Shown here piece by piece: positions 22,874-36,548 of a stretch of DNA of 64,000 nt. Position 1 is the first letter of the stretch; every line of letters begins with the position of its first letter. The stretch covers positions 47,395,030 through 47,459,029 of the forward strand of contig OX439128.1 of assembly GCA_949318235.1 (NCBI GenBank). The letters run 5' to 3'. The position numbers were made by a program, and so were the translations under genes. This DNA is from Ecdyonurus torrentis (lineage: Eukaryota > Arthropoda > Insecta > Ephemeroptera > Heptageniidae). Below the pieces are notes generated by a model that searched no databases, had not been told where the DNA came from, and saw only the letters and a list, made by a program, of their open reading frames with translations.

Positions 22874-25470
22874 CATGAAAAATAGTTATATTAATTATAA
22901 AAAATTGAAAAATATGTAGTTTCAATAATAAAGAATTGTCAAAGGTGTGAAAATCACTTACTTTTTTTCATGTGAAAAAACTCACGTACTTCTTTTTTCC
23001 ACTTTTTCTTATCCATACGCAATGTTTAAAACTTCATATGAAAGTCTCATTATTTTGTTTCGAATTAAAAAAAAAAAAAAAAAAAAAAAATCTTATAAAT
23101 GTGATTGAAGTATTAAAATAAAATATTAATTAATCCTAATAATAGATGATTGCAAAATAAAAATAAATAAATAAATAAAAGTAAAAGCTTATACTTTGCG
23201 GTTTTATATTATAATTCTTTCTCACGCTTCTGTTTACAGTATATTAAAGCATAAAAAAAATACATACATTAAAATTTAAAGTAGATTTTAAAAAATGGAA
23301 AAAAGAAAACATCTGCTAGCTTCTTTAATAGCAGTTTAATAATAATTTAATAATGTTGTAACACAACTTTATTAAAATTATTATATTTATACAGTAATTA
23401 CATTATTATTATTATTTTATTTTGGGTCAATAGTATTAAAAATTGTTACCAAGGATATATAAATTTATATATATTTTTAAAACTAGATTTTTATACTTGC
23501 ACTGAATAATCAAAATTATTTCGTTTTTGTACGATTTAAATTAAAAATATAATGAAATTATAAAAAAATGTAAGGCCATCAAAAGATACAATTTACTAGA
23601 ATTGCATTGAAATATATTTGAAGGATTTGATTACATACGTACATAATATTATCTAATTATACTAATGCTTAGAAAGCGTAGTATATCTGTTTTTATATTA
23701 TTTAAATTACTTTTTTTTTTACAATATTTGAAAGATGAACTATTATAAAAATAAATCGTGTTCAAAAAAGATAACAAAAATTGCTAAATATATTGAAATT
23801 TTTTCTTAAAAAAAATGACAATAAAGAAATTTTGAATTCATCACGAAAGAAAAATAACTTTTTTTTTTCCACAATATAAATTGCAATTTGAATACGATAT
23901 CATTAGCATTAAATTTTAAAATAACATATTTTTCATAATAGAAAGACTCAATTTTGTTTCCATTATGGAAGTTAACAATACAACATCATAGATACTTTTT
24001 TTCCTTTGTTAATGGACAGTTGATTAACTTTTAATTTCTAATATGTCAGTTTTTTCTTTACTATATAGATAGTCAAATTTATTTTAAAAAAAAAATCTTA
24101 CAACTGTTAAGTTAATTTTTATTTTTGTAAATCACGCCTTTCACGTTGACCTTTAGTGTTGACTTTTGAAACTCAGCAGATCATAAAAGTAGAGTTCAAC
24201 GGAGCGTGAACACCATACGAACGAACATCACCCAAATTGTTCCTTTTTTATGCAAGTTTTATTGTTATTATGATATAGTACAAAAAAAATTATTTAATGA
24301 CAACATAAGTAAAATGTTTAGTACTTCCATAAATAAGAATATTAAGTATTATATAAAATGAGTAAAAATAAATAAATATAAATGTTTATTTTTACTAAGA
24401 AACTCATAGGCACGTTTTTTTCTTATACTATATATATATATAAATTAACTTCATGTAAAGTAACGTAATCATTATTTATGTTTTAATTAAATTTTTTTAA
24501 AAAATCTTAAATTTCTTAAGAGTTACATGAAAACTTTAGTATCTCATTTCATTTCATCAAATTTCGTGGGAATGTAAGAAAAAAATATAGTTTTTTTTCT
24601 TCCATATTACACTCTAATTTTTAATTATAGTAATCAATTTTTGTTTTTAAACGCCCATATTTTGTACTCTTTTGCAATTTTTGTGCTATAGATGAGTGAT
24701 TTAGATCAAATCACACGAGTTTGCTGCTGAAAGGTAACGAATTACTGATTAGATAAACTATTCATTTTGTAGGAAAGATAATGTTATATGTATAACGTAA
24801 TTATTTTATACATGAGTGCATCTTTTAAAATTTAATGTTTTCGTGCATCAATATTTTTCAGTTTTAAACAATATCTATGCATTCATGTTCAAGTCGACAC
24901 CATGTTGGATAACTCAATAGCATGGGTGGCATAGGGAAAAAAACTCATTTTGCCAGTTTAAAAACACTATGCAATATTTTTGAGAGTATTGATGCTGTAT
25001 TGATGATGATTGATGAACTAGTATCTCAAGTATGTGAAAAAATAAAAAAAATAAAAAATGAACCGATTTCCCAAAGAAATTTGGCTTAAATGAAGTTTTT
25101 CCTATGCTGAGCAATGTTATGCACTACTCCAGTATGGCCTCCAAGCTCAATAAATATGACATCATCCGCATACACTCTATACAATGAAAAAAAATCTACT
25201 TGAATTCAAATTAATACATTGTATTGGAATAATAGAATTTCTTATATAGAAAAGCTATATGTAAGTTATATTCATGATAGTGATTATCTCCAAACATTGT
25301 TGTTGTTTTTCTACGCAGTTTGTTTATCTAAGTTAACACGAAATACTATTGTATGGATATTTAGAAGTAGAAAAAAAAAAGACAACAATTTATTTTTTCT
25401 CGTTAATAATTGACACGACACTTACATGAGGCATGTCTTGAACACTTGAATTGTAAGCACGCAAGGAATT

Positions 25471-25483
25471 TGACCTATGACCT
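25471..25483 (-). promoter_or_regulatory. Perfect DR1 of nuclear-receptor half-sites with an adjacent E-box
   Basis: On + it reads TGACCTATGACCT, that is two AGGTCA half-sites on the - strand spaced by one base (DR1, the class bound by RXR/HNF4-type receptors). A CACGTG E-box follows at 25485-25490. An imperfect DR1 (CGACCTATGACCT) lies at 17975-17987. Binding is inferred from the consensus only. Confidence 0.35.
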
Positions 25484-25986
25484 ACACGTGTGGGAAGGGT
25501 TGATATGAGTCACACTTACATCACATATGATGCTGAGAAAGTTTATTATTATAATAATAATAATAATAATGTGACGACGAGAAAGGAAGTATGTGGGCGT
25601 GGCAGTATTGTAGTGCTAAAAGAGCTTCTATATATACATACATTATTGTTTATAATTTAATAGAGCACCTTATTACATAATTATAAATTTACTTTATTTT
25701 GAGATTATCGACCTGTTGATTTATAATAAAGAAAAAAGTTTAAATTATTCTAAATATTGTCAACATGGCCCTTTTTAAGTAACGAAAAAAAAAAGTATTG
25801 CATGGAGAAATTTTCAAATTAAAAATCTGTTTATCTTATTAATTTTTAATTTATTTAAATTTTATTTTATTAGTTTTTCTATCTCAAGTTCATATACCAA
25901 TCTAATTTTTTTTTCTAGTATTATTATGTTAACAAAATATATCTATTAATAAACTAGAAAAAGAAGCTGACCTGAATTTTGTGAGA

Positions 25987-26095
25987 AAAGATCCTCCCTC
26001 CTCCCGCACTTCTACAGCTTCAGGCATATTACAGTGCCATCCGAGGCCATCCACTTGTGTGTACCACAAGGAAAACTTGATCTAGCTCTTTTAAT
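25987..26095 (-). other. Candidate noncoding leader exon
   Basis: A GC-richer island on the - strand containing GTGGATGGCCTCGGATGG and ending AATTCAG|GTCAGC, which could be a donor. It has only a 12-codon open frame. It lies upstream of an acceptor-led coding exon 1, so it could be a leader exon. This is inference; a true exon needs transcript support. Confidence 0.2.
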
Positions 26096-27652
26096 AAATT
26101 TATACTCTTTACCCTGAAGCTCTAATAAAGTCTATCTATTGTATAACTAAGCTACTACTTTGCGATATAAAAGAATAATTTTTACACATATTTATACATT
26201 CATATTAATTATAGAACTTATACACTTGAATATATTATACTGAATTATATATATCTTTCTCTTTTTTTTTTAATTAATTACATTTTTTTTACATGGTATT
26301 ATTCACAAGCTATTTTTATTATTATTTTTATGACGATGCTTGTGTAATTGTTATGTGATTGTTGTCTTGCAAATATTATATTGTAATATTAATTAATGAA
26401 TTATGTAATTAGTAATAAAAATTAGTAATAGTTTATTCGTTTTCCTTGTGTTATGGTATATAAAAAGTAAAGAAAAAGTATTATTATGCTTGATCAACAA
26501 TGGGTAAAGGAAATAACGTGTAGTGAAGATAATTAAATGTTAATTTTTATTATTTAGATACAATTTAAAACAGCGCGTAGAAACAAAATATGATAGTTTA
26601 TAACTTCTTCTTTTTTTTTTTTTTTTTTTTTTTCTTTTTTTTTCTTTTTTTTTTTTTTACTTTAGTGTTTACTTTTGCAAGCGTTGAAGTCACCGAGCTG
26701 TTATGCATTTCATTTATCCTTCTTCTTGCTTTCGTTTTACTCTAAAGTAAGTAATAAAATAGAATAAAAAATGAAAGATATATCAAAATTTTATGATCTT
26801 TTATTATTACTATATACTTACATATTATTTTAAGTAAATTTACTAATGAGAAACATGGGGATAATTATACTAAAAAATAAATAAATTTATGTATAGTTTT
26901 TAATGTATAAAAAAGTGCTAGCAAATTTTTATTATGCTATAAAATAAATATATTTAATGTGTGAACTTTAATTTTAATACTTAAGTCACCGTATGTATGT
27001 TTATATATTATATCCATTTATTACTTTAAATTTATTACTATTTAAATTTAGGTTCATCAGCATACATTGTATCATCTATGCATTTTTTTTTACTGTTAAA
27101 TCAAGTATGTATGTTTTAAAATTAACCAAAGTAAATGCACGTACAAAAATTAAAATAATAATTTAGTTGTTATGATTCTTAGCTAAAAAAATAAAAGCTA
27201 ATATTTTCTCCGATACTATTAGCAAATAAAATATTTCTTCTGTCCGATTTAAAAGTAAAATAAAATAATTATTTTACTACGCAGTGAGTATTCAACAATT
27301 TCATTTTTCTTTAATTAAAATTTAAATATAAAACTGGATCATCTTAAGGCTTTTTTTTTTTTTTAAACTCTTCTTCTCTAATTTTTTAGCCTTAAAGAAT
27401 AATATTATTATACAAAGTTATAAAAGAAAAACATCTTATTTGAATATATATAGTGTCAATAAATAAGATAATTTTAGTAATTTATAAAGTTGAAGTGAAA
27501 TTTCTGTTGTTGTTTTTTTTTCGTTTTTTTTTTTCTACTTATAAATTTAACAAGTAATGAAAAAACTTCATACAATTTATTATTATTATTAAAGTTGAGG
27601 TTATTTTTGTTTTTATTATTTTATTTTTTAACTTGGATATAGTAGGAGGTTT

Positions 27653-27654
<2 letters not shown>

Positions 27655-27740
<86 letters not shown>
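27655..27740 (+). repeat. (AT)n microsatellite
   Basis: About 86 bp of TA ending in CACACA. Confidence 0.97.
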
Positions 27741-27747
<7 letters not shown>

Positions 27748-29534
27748 GTTATGCTGTATACGATTAGAGAAAAAAGAGAAATAAAGAAATTTTGAATTCA
27801 TTTATTCAATTATTCTCACTTATAGTACACAGAGGAGAAGAGGAGATAATATTTTATGTTGATGGTACAATTTTTTTTTCCTGATAGTGTTGAATCAATC
27901 ACAGTATAACATACTTAGCCAGCAGCGATGTTAAATCTTCTAATGAGGTAGTAGTTAGTTTATAAAGACTTTTTACTTGTATATATACACTGTATATATA
28001 AAATTAATATTAAAAAAAAATGTAAAAAGAGATTTATCTGTATTTAATTTCTCACGCGTTTTATATACAACATTCACTTATCACGACTTTATAATAGTCA
28101 AGTGAAATCTATTTTTATTTTTTATATTTTATATTTATTTATAATTAAGTTATTTAGTTTTAAAATATTATAAAGTTAATTAAATATAATATCATCATGA
28201 TCGTCTCCATTAAAAAAAAAAATAATACTCAGATTTAATAACATTATGATGTTTTAACTTTTTGATTAACCGACACATGATTTTGTTTGCTAAATGTAAT
28301 GGACCGTTAGTGTGTATTTACTATTTAATATTAAAGAATAGATACGTAAGAAAAAAAAATTATCTTAATAAAAATTCTAAGTAGCTTATAAGCACATTAA
28401 AGATAGATTTGGATATTTATGATAGAAATGAATTGTAATGGCTTTAAATTATTATTTTCCTGTACCTATATTTATATATTTCAATTTAATTTTTTTAAAG
28501 TTACTATTATTGCACTATTATAATTAATAAGTGTAACAAATTGAAATAATATTAAAATGCAACCCTTTCAAAAAAAATATATGTAATTTAACATGATTAA
28601 AAATTTTATCTGGCAATATTATTAAGTTTTGCATTATTATTATATGATTTTATTTGTTAAGATCTGTTTTTCATAAAGTGAGTCAAGGCTATATTTATAA
28701 GATGAGATCCGGTGAATAGACTGGCAAAAAGAAAGAAGAAAAATAAAATTACTATAATAATATTTCTTAATAATCTTTTTAGAAAAATCAATATTAAACT
28801 ACTCGTATCAATTTCCAATGTCGTGATACTGTTGTTTGATATATCTTTCTTTATTGCAAACAAAATTGTTTTATCGTCAAATTAAGACTAATAACTGACT
28901 TTTTATAACGATTTTTGTTTTTGAAAAGGTTTAGCAGTTGCAAAATATATATTTTTTTCTTAAATATAATTGAGATATTTTGCCTGAAGACATATCAATC
29001 AATAAATTATAATTTCACGTTTAAAGAAGCTTTGAAATCTATTTTACTTTTTTTTTAAAGTGACGAAATAAATAAATTATAAACTAAAATTAAGTTCAAT
29101 TATAATATCTTTAATTAATAATACTTTTAAAAATGTATTCATTATTATTTTAGTAATGGCTTTCAATAACATTTTTATTCAATTCTTATTATTATAAGTA
29201 TACTATTAATTATTATACAATTTAAAAGAAAAATAGTATAAATTAGTTCCTCTCTTACTAACTAACTGTAAAAAAGGGTACCTTCTTTCTTGATGGTGCT
29301 TATTATATTCTTAAAGTGAAAGTATCGCATATCAATCGTCCAGTATTGTAACGAACGACGATGAAACTGAAAGTTTGTATCGTACATAGTACACAGAACA
29401 GCTGAGGAATGAATCTTATTGTATGTTAAATTTGCCTGAGGGTTTTTATTTTATATACTGTATGAGAGAGGAGGTGAGGTTTACCATGATCACTGGAGTT
29501 CATCTCTCCACGCCCTGAGTATGTGAACTCACTC

Positions 29535-29641
<107 letters not shown>

Positions 29642-30562
29642 AGAGAGAGAAGTACGCTATACAGACCCATATTCAAAAAAATAAAATCTTTTTATTTTCA
29701 ACGTCTATGGAACAATGCTTTTAAATAAACAATTGTATATTATACATTACATAGTGACATAAAAATAGAAGAAAAAAAAGTTTATTTCAATGCAATTTCA
29801 ACTCTCTTTACTCCCACGATATCATACTAAATTTAAAATTATAAGCTGACATATAAAGGCTATTTTACAGTTTTTTTCCCTCTAATGAATAGAATTTTTT
29901 ATATTATAATTCAATAAGTATATAGACTTTTTTATTCATTTTTTTTTTAGTTCAATAGTTGACAGTATTATTGTTAGTAAATTGAAATGGATTACTTTAT
30001 GATGACATTTTTTTTTTCAACTTTCTCATCTTTTTTGATGATTGCTCTGAAACTTTCAGAAAAAAATGAGTTCTTTCCTTTTTGTAGTCATTTTTCATCC
30101 ACAAAAGGTCCACCCACTTAAATAATAATAATAATAATAAACTACAAGAAAAGAAAAAATAACAAACTATATATTCAAATATTTGGATTGTAAAACCGAA
30201 CTACTTTTAATAAACAAATACTTTTCAATGAAGATGTTTCAACAACCGTCAGCCGAACTTTGACATAAAGAGTAGCTCCATTAAAAATTACACACCAAGG
30301 ATTCGTTCCACATCGCTCAAGTGACCTTTTGTGTCTGCATGACGTTTTGACACTCCGTGCTCAAGATATATAATAATAAATAAAAAAAAATAAAAAAGTA
30401 GCTTATGCTAATCTTTACATCTAAATTGGAACAAACTTGTTACCCTATTATTTTAGATTTCAAAAAGATTCTTTCTTGCCATAAATTTTAACATTTTACA
30501 GGATATAATGTAAAAACTTTGAGAAATTTAGGTTTGTGTCTGATTTTATTTCAATTGTCAGA

Positions 30563-30566
<4 letters not shown>

Positions 30567-30642
<76 letters not shown>
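30567..30642 (+). repeat. (CT)n microsatellite
   Basis: About 76 bp of pure TC. Confidence 0.98.
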
Positions 30643-30647
<5 letters not shown>

Positions 30648-30686
30648 AATATGTTCACATGCAGATACAGTAGATAATTGAAAAGG

Positions 30687-30788
30687 TACACTCTTTTCGA
30701 ATAAATCTGACCGCTTGTGTTCAAGTTTCCCCATATTTAAAATTTGGAGACATGAACACTGCGGTCAGATTTATTCGAGAAGAGTGTA
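30687..30788. mobile_element. TA-flanked palindromic MITE, family C (single copy here)
   Basis: 102 bp including TA at each end. The arms of about 43 bases start CACTCTTTTCGAATAAATCT and match inverted with a few mismatches, leaving a loop of about 14 bases. The TA ends fit Tc1/mariner-type insertion. Confidence 0.85.
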
Positions 30789-31366
30789 CAGTACATACTG
30801 TAAAACGTCAAAAGTGAATAAAAAAGAGAGAATAAAGATAAAAAAGAAAAAGAAGATGCGATGAAGGAGATGGAGAAATTTTCTACACAACTTTAGCAGT
30901 ATGTATTATTAATTATTAATATAAATAATAATATTTATTTAATAGTTTAATTTTAAAACTTCAGAAGTTAAAATCTAAATAGTAAAAGCCTAGTTTCCAA
31001 CTGCATTAATGAAATTTAAATCGATAATAAATAATAACAACAAAACAACGTTATAATAGAAGAAATATATTATTATAATTTATTCACTTTTAGTTATAGT
31101 TTCTCACACGTTCTATAATTTTATCTTAGAAGCAAAAGGGCACACTCACACACACAAAAGTTAAAAGTATTTTTTGATTGAATCTCCACCTAAATAATGA
31201 TTTTAATTATGATGTTATTACCAGTGTCATCATTCCATATTGTGAAAGGTTTTTGTAACACTTAACACTTGACTTTATATTTCCATAATCTAGATTAACT
31301 TTCAACATGCGTAACCTTTTTTTATAACTATAGAAGACCTTTTGAACCCCGGAAGAATTATTATTA

Positions 31367-31369
<3 letters not shown>

Positions 31370-31410
<41 letters not shown>
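31370..31410 (+). repeat. Poly-A run of about 41
   Basis: The longest homopolymer in the window. No SINE or LINE body was recognised next to it. Confidence 0.9.
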
Positions 31411-31412
<2 letters not shown>

Positions 31413-31913
31413 ATAGAGGATATAAAATATTTTTTCTTTCTTTTCTTTTCTTTTTGCATAGAAGCATAAAATCAATTTGATTTCAGATTAGTGTAATAAC
31501 GTGCTTCACGCAGAAATGTCAAATTTAATCATGCAACCTATAGGCAAGTATATTATACATTATTATTATGTTGTAACTCTATTACAACTGCATTCATCCG
31601 TATTATATCATCATGAAATAATAAAATGTAATAAAGGATGCATCAAAGATGCACTTTTTCAAGATAAAGATTGAAGTCGTATCCTTCACTTATAACGTAT
31701 TTCTTCATAATATAGTATAGCGTGTACAATTTTTATTAATGTTTTTTTTAGTATGGAAATACCAAATACCTTGTATGCATTATATAATATATATATAAAA
31801 AGCTTCCATTATATAATATGATCATTATATTATAAACAAAATATTTCTAAAAGATTGAAAATTTTCAATTTAAACAGTATGTCTGTAACATAAAAAGAAC
31901 TACTCTGTTACTT

Positions 31914-32224
31914 TATCCCCTCTTCAGTCCCAGTAAATAATGCAGTGGACATCAGATAATTCAATAAAAATATAAAAAAAAACTAGAAAAAAATAGAAAA
32001 AATCAAGATAAAAATGCAAAAATTGAACCAGAAGACACCCCTGAATTTACACGATTTTTAACGCTATTTTGAGCATTCTCTAGAGTGGGTAGGGGATCCG
32101 TAAAAGCAAGAAAACCTTTTTGACAAATAAACATATTTTTGTCATTCTGAGAGCCGCACAAAAACGTGGATAAAATTTACGAATTTGAAATAATTTTAAA
32201 AAAAGTCGGGGACTGAAGAGGATA
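31914..32224. mobile_element. TA-flanked MITE, family D, copy 1
   Basis: 311 bp from TA to TA. The terminal repeats read TCC(C)CTCTTCAGTCCC at the left and GGGACTGAAGAGGA at the right. The interior has GAGCCGCACAAAAACGTGG, which reappears inverted in copy 2 at 35075-35305. No coding capacity. Confidence 0.85.
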
Positions 32225-32853
32225 CAATGTACAATGCATCCGTATGAAGACGTACATGAAAACGCAATGCATTATATACATTATACAATATACATACACT
32301 ATAAGGCAATATATTATAAAAGGAAAAAAATTACTTCTAGTGGCGCAGGGATTTGAATCTTGTAAATTGCAATTAGTAGATATTAACCTCCGAAACAGGT
32401 ATTGATAGAGTAACTACATACACAAATTGCAGCATGTCATAACCACTGAGTTTACACTATACAGTCTTACCGACTGTAAACCGGAAGGTGACATCCAGTG
32501 GTATAAGATTATGATGCGATCAGTATTATGTATACAACGTCACCTTATTCATATAGATAAAATTTTATCATATAATTTTTTTATTACATGCATTAAGCAA
32601 CATTGTAGAATCAATACATGTTCCAGACTATAATATTTAGCCATTGTATATAATTTACTCTATATATTTATGTTACGTAACTATACCATATTAGTAGTAA
32701 TTATTTTCCGTGTAGAATAAAAAAAAAATAATAATAATAAAAAAAGGAAAATCCCCATTCATGTTTGTACTATAAGTGTGCGTTATAAAAATAAAATATC
32801 AATCTGTATTGGAAATTGGATTTAAAATACAAGTCATATAATTGAAGAGATGG

Positions 32854-32889
<36 letters not shown>

Positions 32890-33115
32890 CCACAAGAACT
32901 TTTAAGGAAAAAAAAAGCAATAAAAATATAAGAAATTAAAGAATGAATTATTAATACAGTAATTTAATATTAGACGTTTAAGAGGTATCGTGTTCTGTAC
33001 TAATTACTATATTACTTATAATGAAATAAATTTAATTTAATTTAATTTATGAATAATTGCCAAGTATTGTGTAGTTTTTATTTAAAATCAACAAATTTTA
33101 CGTAACCTTGTAGGA

Positions 33116-33149
<34 letters not shown>

Positions 33150-34677
33150 GTAGTATAATAAACACACTTTCATTTCTACCGGACCTCCAAATTAAAAAAA
33201 ATGAAATAAAACATAGAACATTCATTACAAAAATACGACTTTAAAATACCCTTGAAAAATAGATACAATTTTTCTCATCTTTAATTTTATAATTGTAATT
33301 TAATATTAAATCAAAAAATAGTACTAACCACAGTATACACCATTTTGTGGTCTTATTGTCTTACTGTATTTTGATCCTTGTGGTTTCTTTATATGTAATT
33401 TTGTAATTATACACATTTTATTTGCTTATTTATTTTTTATTAAAACTTAATGTGTATTTTTTTGTCCCTGGGATTTTTTTTCCCAGCAGGTAAGGATTGA
33501 ATATTATAGTTGTTAAAAATAAACTGTAATGCCTTTTTATTTTGTATTACTTATCATACAATAAAATTATTATTATTTTAATAATTGCTTATTATATTAT
33601 TATACTTGGATGAAATATTAAAATATAATATGGTAAAACATTATTTTTGACCTTTCATCAAATTGTTACCCATTGGGTGGTATAAATAATATACAAAATT
33701 AGTTTTTATTCTCATAGTACTTTCAATAATTTTTAAGTATATTATAAATGCTAATCACGATACTGTTGTATTTTCACTCTGATTTTGAAATTGTAAGTTT
33801 TATTTTCTAAAGGCGAAGAGCCAAAAAAAGAAAAACAGTAATAAATAAATAATAATAAACATAAACAATTCTAGAATTATATTAAGAAATAGTTCCAACA
33901 TGAGTAATGAATATTATATATTTATTGTATTGTTATAAAAAAAATAAAATATAAAATAATAGTAAAACTTGTTCATTCATATTTACTTTTAAAAAGGATC
34001 AAAATTTAAAATCACATTTTTCTCCCTTTCATTGTTGAGTCTATAATTTTTTGCATCTGACCTTACTAAAGACGTTCACAAATGTTTGATTTCAGCTCTG
34101 CTCAATGCACATCCCAGTTTCCTTGCATCATACAGTGATCATTTTCTTAAACATTTAAACTTGAGTTTAATATTTTAGAAAATAAATTCAGATGATTGAT
34201 TTTATAGATCTCTGTACTATGAATATACGAATTACCTAATTAAATATAGTAAATTAAATTCAAGTTACCGCATAAGTTGTCACATGTTAAATATAATTTT
34301 GTTTTGTTTTTCGTCTAATATTTGCTAGCAATAATTCTTATAATATAATCATTCTAACATTATTACCAAATATCAATAAGTAGTTGCATAATCTGATGCT
34401 TTTTTTTTTCAGAAATCATTTATATTCTTATCATGATTTTAAATCAGTTTATAATCCGTTTCAAAGCTTCATATAAGATATTCCATAAAAAGCATTATAT
34501 TTTATTATTATTATACTTTATAATATACTGTATATAAAAATTGTGATATACATTTTCTAATTTCAAGGTTTATAATTTAAACTAAGTGACATTTAAAACA
34601 AGACATGTTTCAAAATATGGTCTGTTTGTTGTTACTTTTTTTTTGTCCTTAAAATATATAATTTTTTTATGCTGTTC
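32225..34677. other. Gene-free stretch
   Basis: AT-rich, with a T run at about 33119-33145 and the (GA)n at 32857. A segment at about 32338-32365 looks like the 3' end of a tRNA on the - strand (GATTCAAATCC near a GCGCCACTA end), but no matching A box was found. Confidence 0.5.
32857..32886 (+). repeat. (GA)n microsatellite
   Basis: About 30 bp of GA. Confidence 0.95.
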
Positions 34678-34941
34678 ACACAGGATGGATGAGTCGCGAG
34701 TGAGTGACTCGTGAGCCAATGTTGGAGGTGTTTCAAATAAGACGCGATGCTTGATGTAGGCCGCGGGAACGCACTTACTTACTGTACGTACGACTTGCTC
34801 ATTGACAAAACACCGACGTGGTGTGTACACCGTGTATGTCTTATGCAATGACCCACTGTCCAGCCCAGACGCCTCCAGCAAACCCCATTGTCGCCACCTA
34901 CCTACATGACAGCCTCTCTTCTTCACCGTTAAAATATTCAT
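34678..34941 (-). other. CpG-containing GC-rich island; possible leader exon or promoter
   Basis: About 260 bp near 50% GC in very AT-rich surroundings, with many CpGs (GTCGCGAGT, CCGCGGG, GTACGTACGAC). On the - strand an open frame runs from an ATG at 34941 for 119 codons with no recognised domain. A strong donor (GTACA|GTAAGTAAG) would end an exon at 34783 if read as a leader exon; spliced to 19974, that frame would soon hit TAG. It could be the promoter or first exon of the corin-like gene or of another gene, or a transposon remnant. The function was not identified. Confidence 0.3.
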
Positions 34942-35074
34942 TTTATGTCTCCATTAAACGTAGCTACCAAAAAAATAATGATACATTTATCAATTCATTA
35001 AATTTTATTACTTAAAGGCATAGACCATAATAAAATATAAGCATTTATATCACAAAACACTTCATGGGACTTCA

Positions 35075-35094
35075 TATCCTCTTCAGTCCCTGAC

Positions 35095-35185
<91 letters not shown>

Positions 35186-35305
35186 CATTGTCGTAAATTT
35201 TAACCAGGTTTTTTTGTGCGGCTCTCAGAAAAGCAAAAAGGTATTTTTTTCGATTTTTTTTTAATTATCTGATTGTATACTGGGACTGAAGATGTCAAGA
35301 GGATA
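35075..35305. mobile_element. TA-flanked MITE, family D, copy 2 (inverted, contains (AT)n)
   Basis: It starts TA then TCCTCTTCAGTCCC and ends GGGACTGAAGATGTCAAGAGGA then TA, with a small duplication in the right terminus. The interior TTTTTTGTGCGGCTCTCAG is the inverse of copy 1. Just inside the left end, copy 1 has a plain T/A-rich segment while this copy has about 85 bp of (AT)n. Confidence 0.83.
35098..35183 (+). repeat. (AT)n microsatellite inside family-D MITE copy 2
   Basis: About 86 bp of TA in a position where the sibling copy at 31914-32224 has none. Confidence 0.95.
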
Positions 35306-36544
35306 TAAATAACATTAGTTTGACTCAAAACCCAACTTTTGCTACGTAGCAGAGATCAGAAAATTTCGATTTATGCAACCCGCACTTACATAATTCATAC
35401 TAATTTCATACTAATTTTTGCCGCTTTATGACGTCAGAAACTGGAATTGTCACGCAAATAGCATACTTTACAATATTTTCACGCTCTTTTGTGGGGCTAC
35501 ATTCACATTCTGGTTAAAACTGTCATCAGTTTTGGAGATCCCATTTTGTGTTAAATCCTTAAAAAGTATATCATGTTGTTTCAGGTGGTCTATATGGCTT
35601 TAACTTTTTAAGAATAAGTTAATAGTTTCATAAATTAGAGTTACTATATCAAAGTATATCAGTTGTTTCAATTCATAGTAGTTGTATATTGCAGTGCAGT
35701 AGTAATATGTTAGTCTGACAATGAAGTGTGTTCATTTGAGCTCCTGTGCGTTGAAAAAGGGAGTGAAACAACAAAATATTATAAAATAAAAGTTCTATAG
35801 GAATTCGGCAACTCATTTTACGAAAACTACCCTTCCCTCTTCTCAACAATCTCTTGATTTCAAATGTATATGTTACCAAAATCTTAATCCAGTAATTGAT
35901 ATCAACTTGTCGAGAAATTTAATGTGAAATTTTCAAATATAAAATAAATAAATTTAAGAAAACAATATAACAATTTTGACACATCAATAATATGTTTTAT
36001 TATCTTGAAATATATATAGTATATATATAAAAATAAAAAGCTAGTTTTTCATTCAATTTGATGTTTTGGAATTCATAATATAAATTACTTTAGAAGCAGC
36101 TGTTTATTCGCAATGATGGGCGTATGGCTATTACCATATAATATCTTTTTATTCCGTGTTTTGTCAATTACTAAACTTATAATATATACAAATTAGGCCA
36201 GTAGGAGGAAACATTCACTAGTAGAAATCATAATATACTGTACAATAATAATAATAATAATATATGTCTAAAGTATGCGGACAGGATTTTTTTTTTCTGA
36301 AACTTCTTTATAAAACAATAACAATAATAATAAATTTTAAAAAAAGAAGAGAGTAAAAACTATTATTGGATCATTGATTTGATAAATTTTAAGTAGTATA
36401 ATAATATAGCTTTTTTGAAAAATGCCTAGAGGTGATGTGCAAATGGTGCGTTACAATTTAAAAATTTGGTTCAATTGAGTAGAGTCGGGTCAAACTTGAA
36501 AAATAAAAAAATGTGGGTGGTATGGCCAGTATAGATACTAAGTT

Positions 36545-36548
<4 letters not shown>

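Larger units (their letters stand above)
19975..25986. other. Gene-free stretch upstream of the corin-like coding exon 1
   Basis: AT-rich, probably leader intron or intergenic DNA. It holds T runs (21367-21387, about 21691-21716), an A run (about 23067-23090), (AT)n at 22827-22871, a short (GA)n at about 22117-22138 and nuclear-receptor-like half-site repeats near 25471. No supported exon. Confidence 0.55.

Noticed and set aside
23821..27801. A 21-base identical string (ATAAAGAAATTTTGAATTCA plus T) at 23821 and at 27781
   Set aside because: AT-rich, no flanking similarity, probably chance or an undetectable repeat remnant.
32338..32420. tRNA-like 3' end (GATTCAAATCC, GCGCCACTA) on -
   Set aside because: No matching A box, no 5' acceptor partner and no cloverleaf could be drawn.
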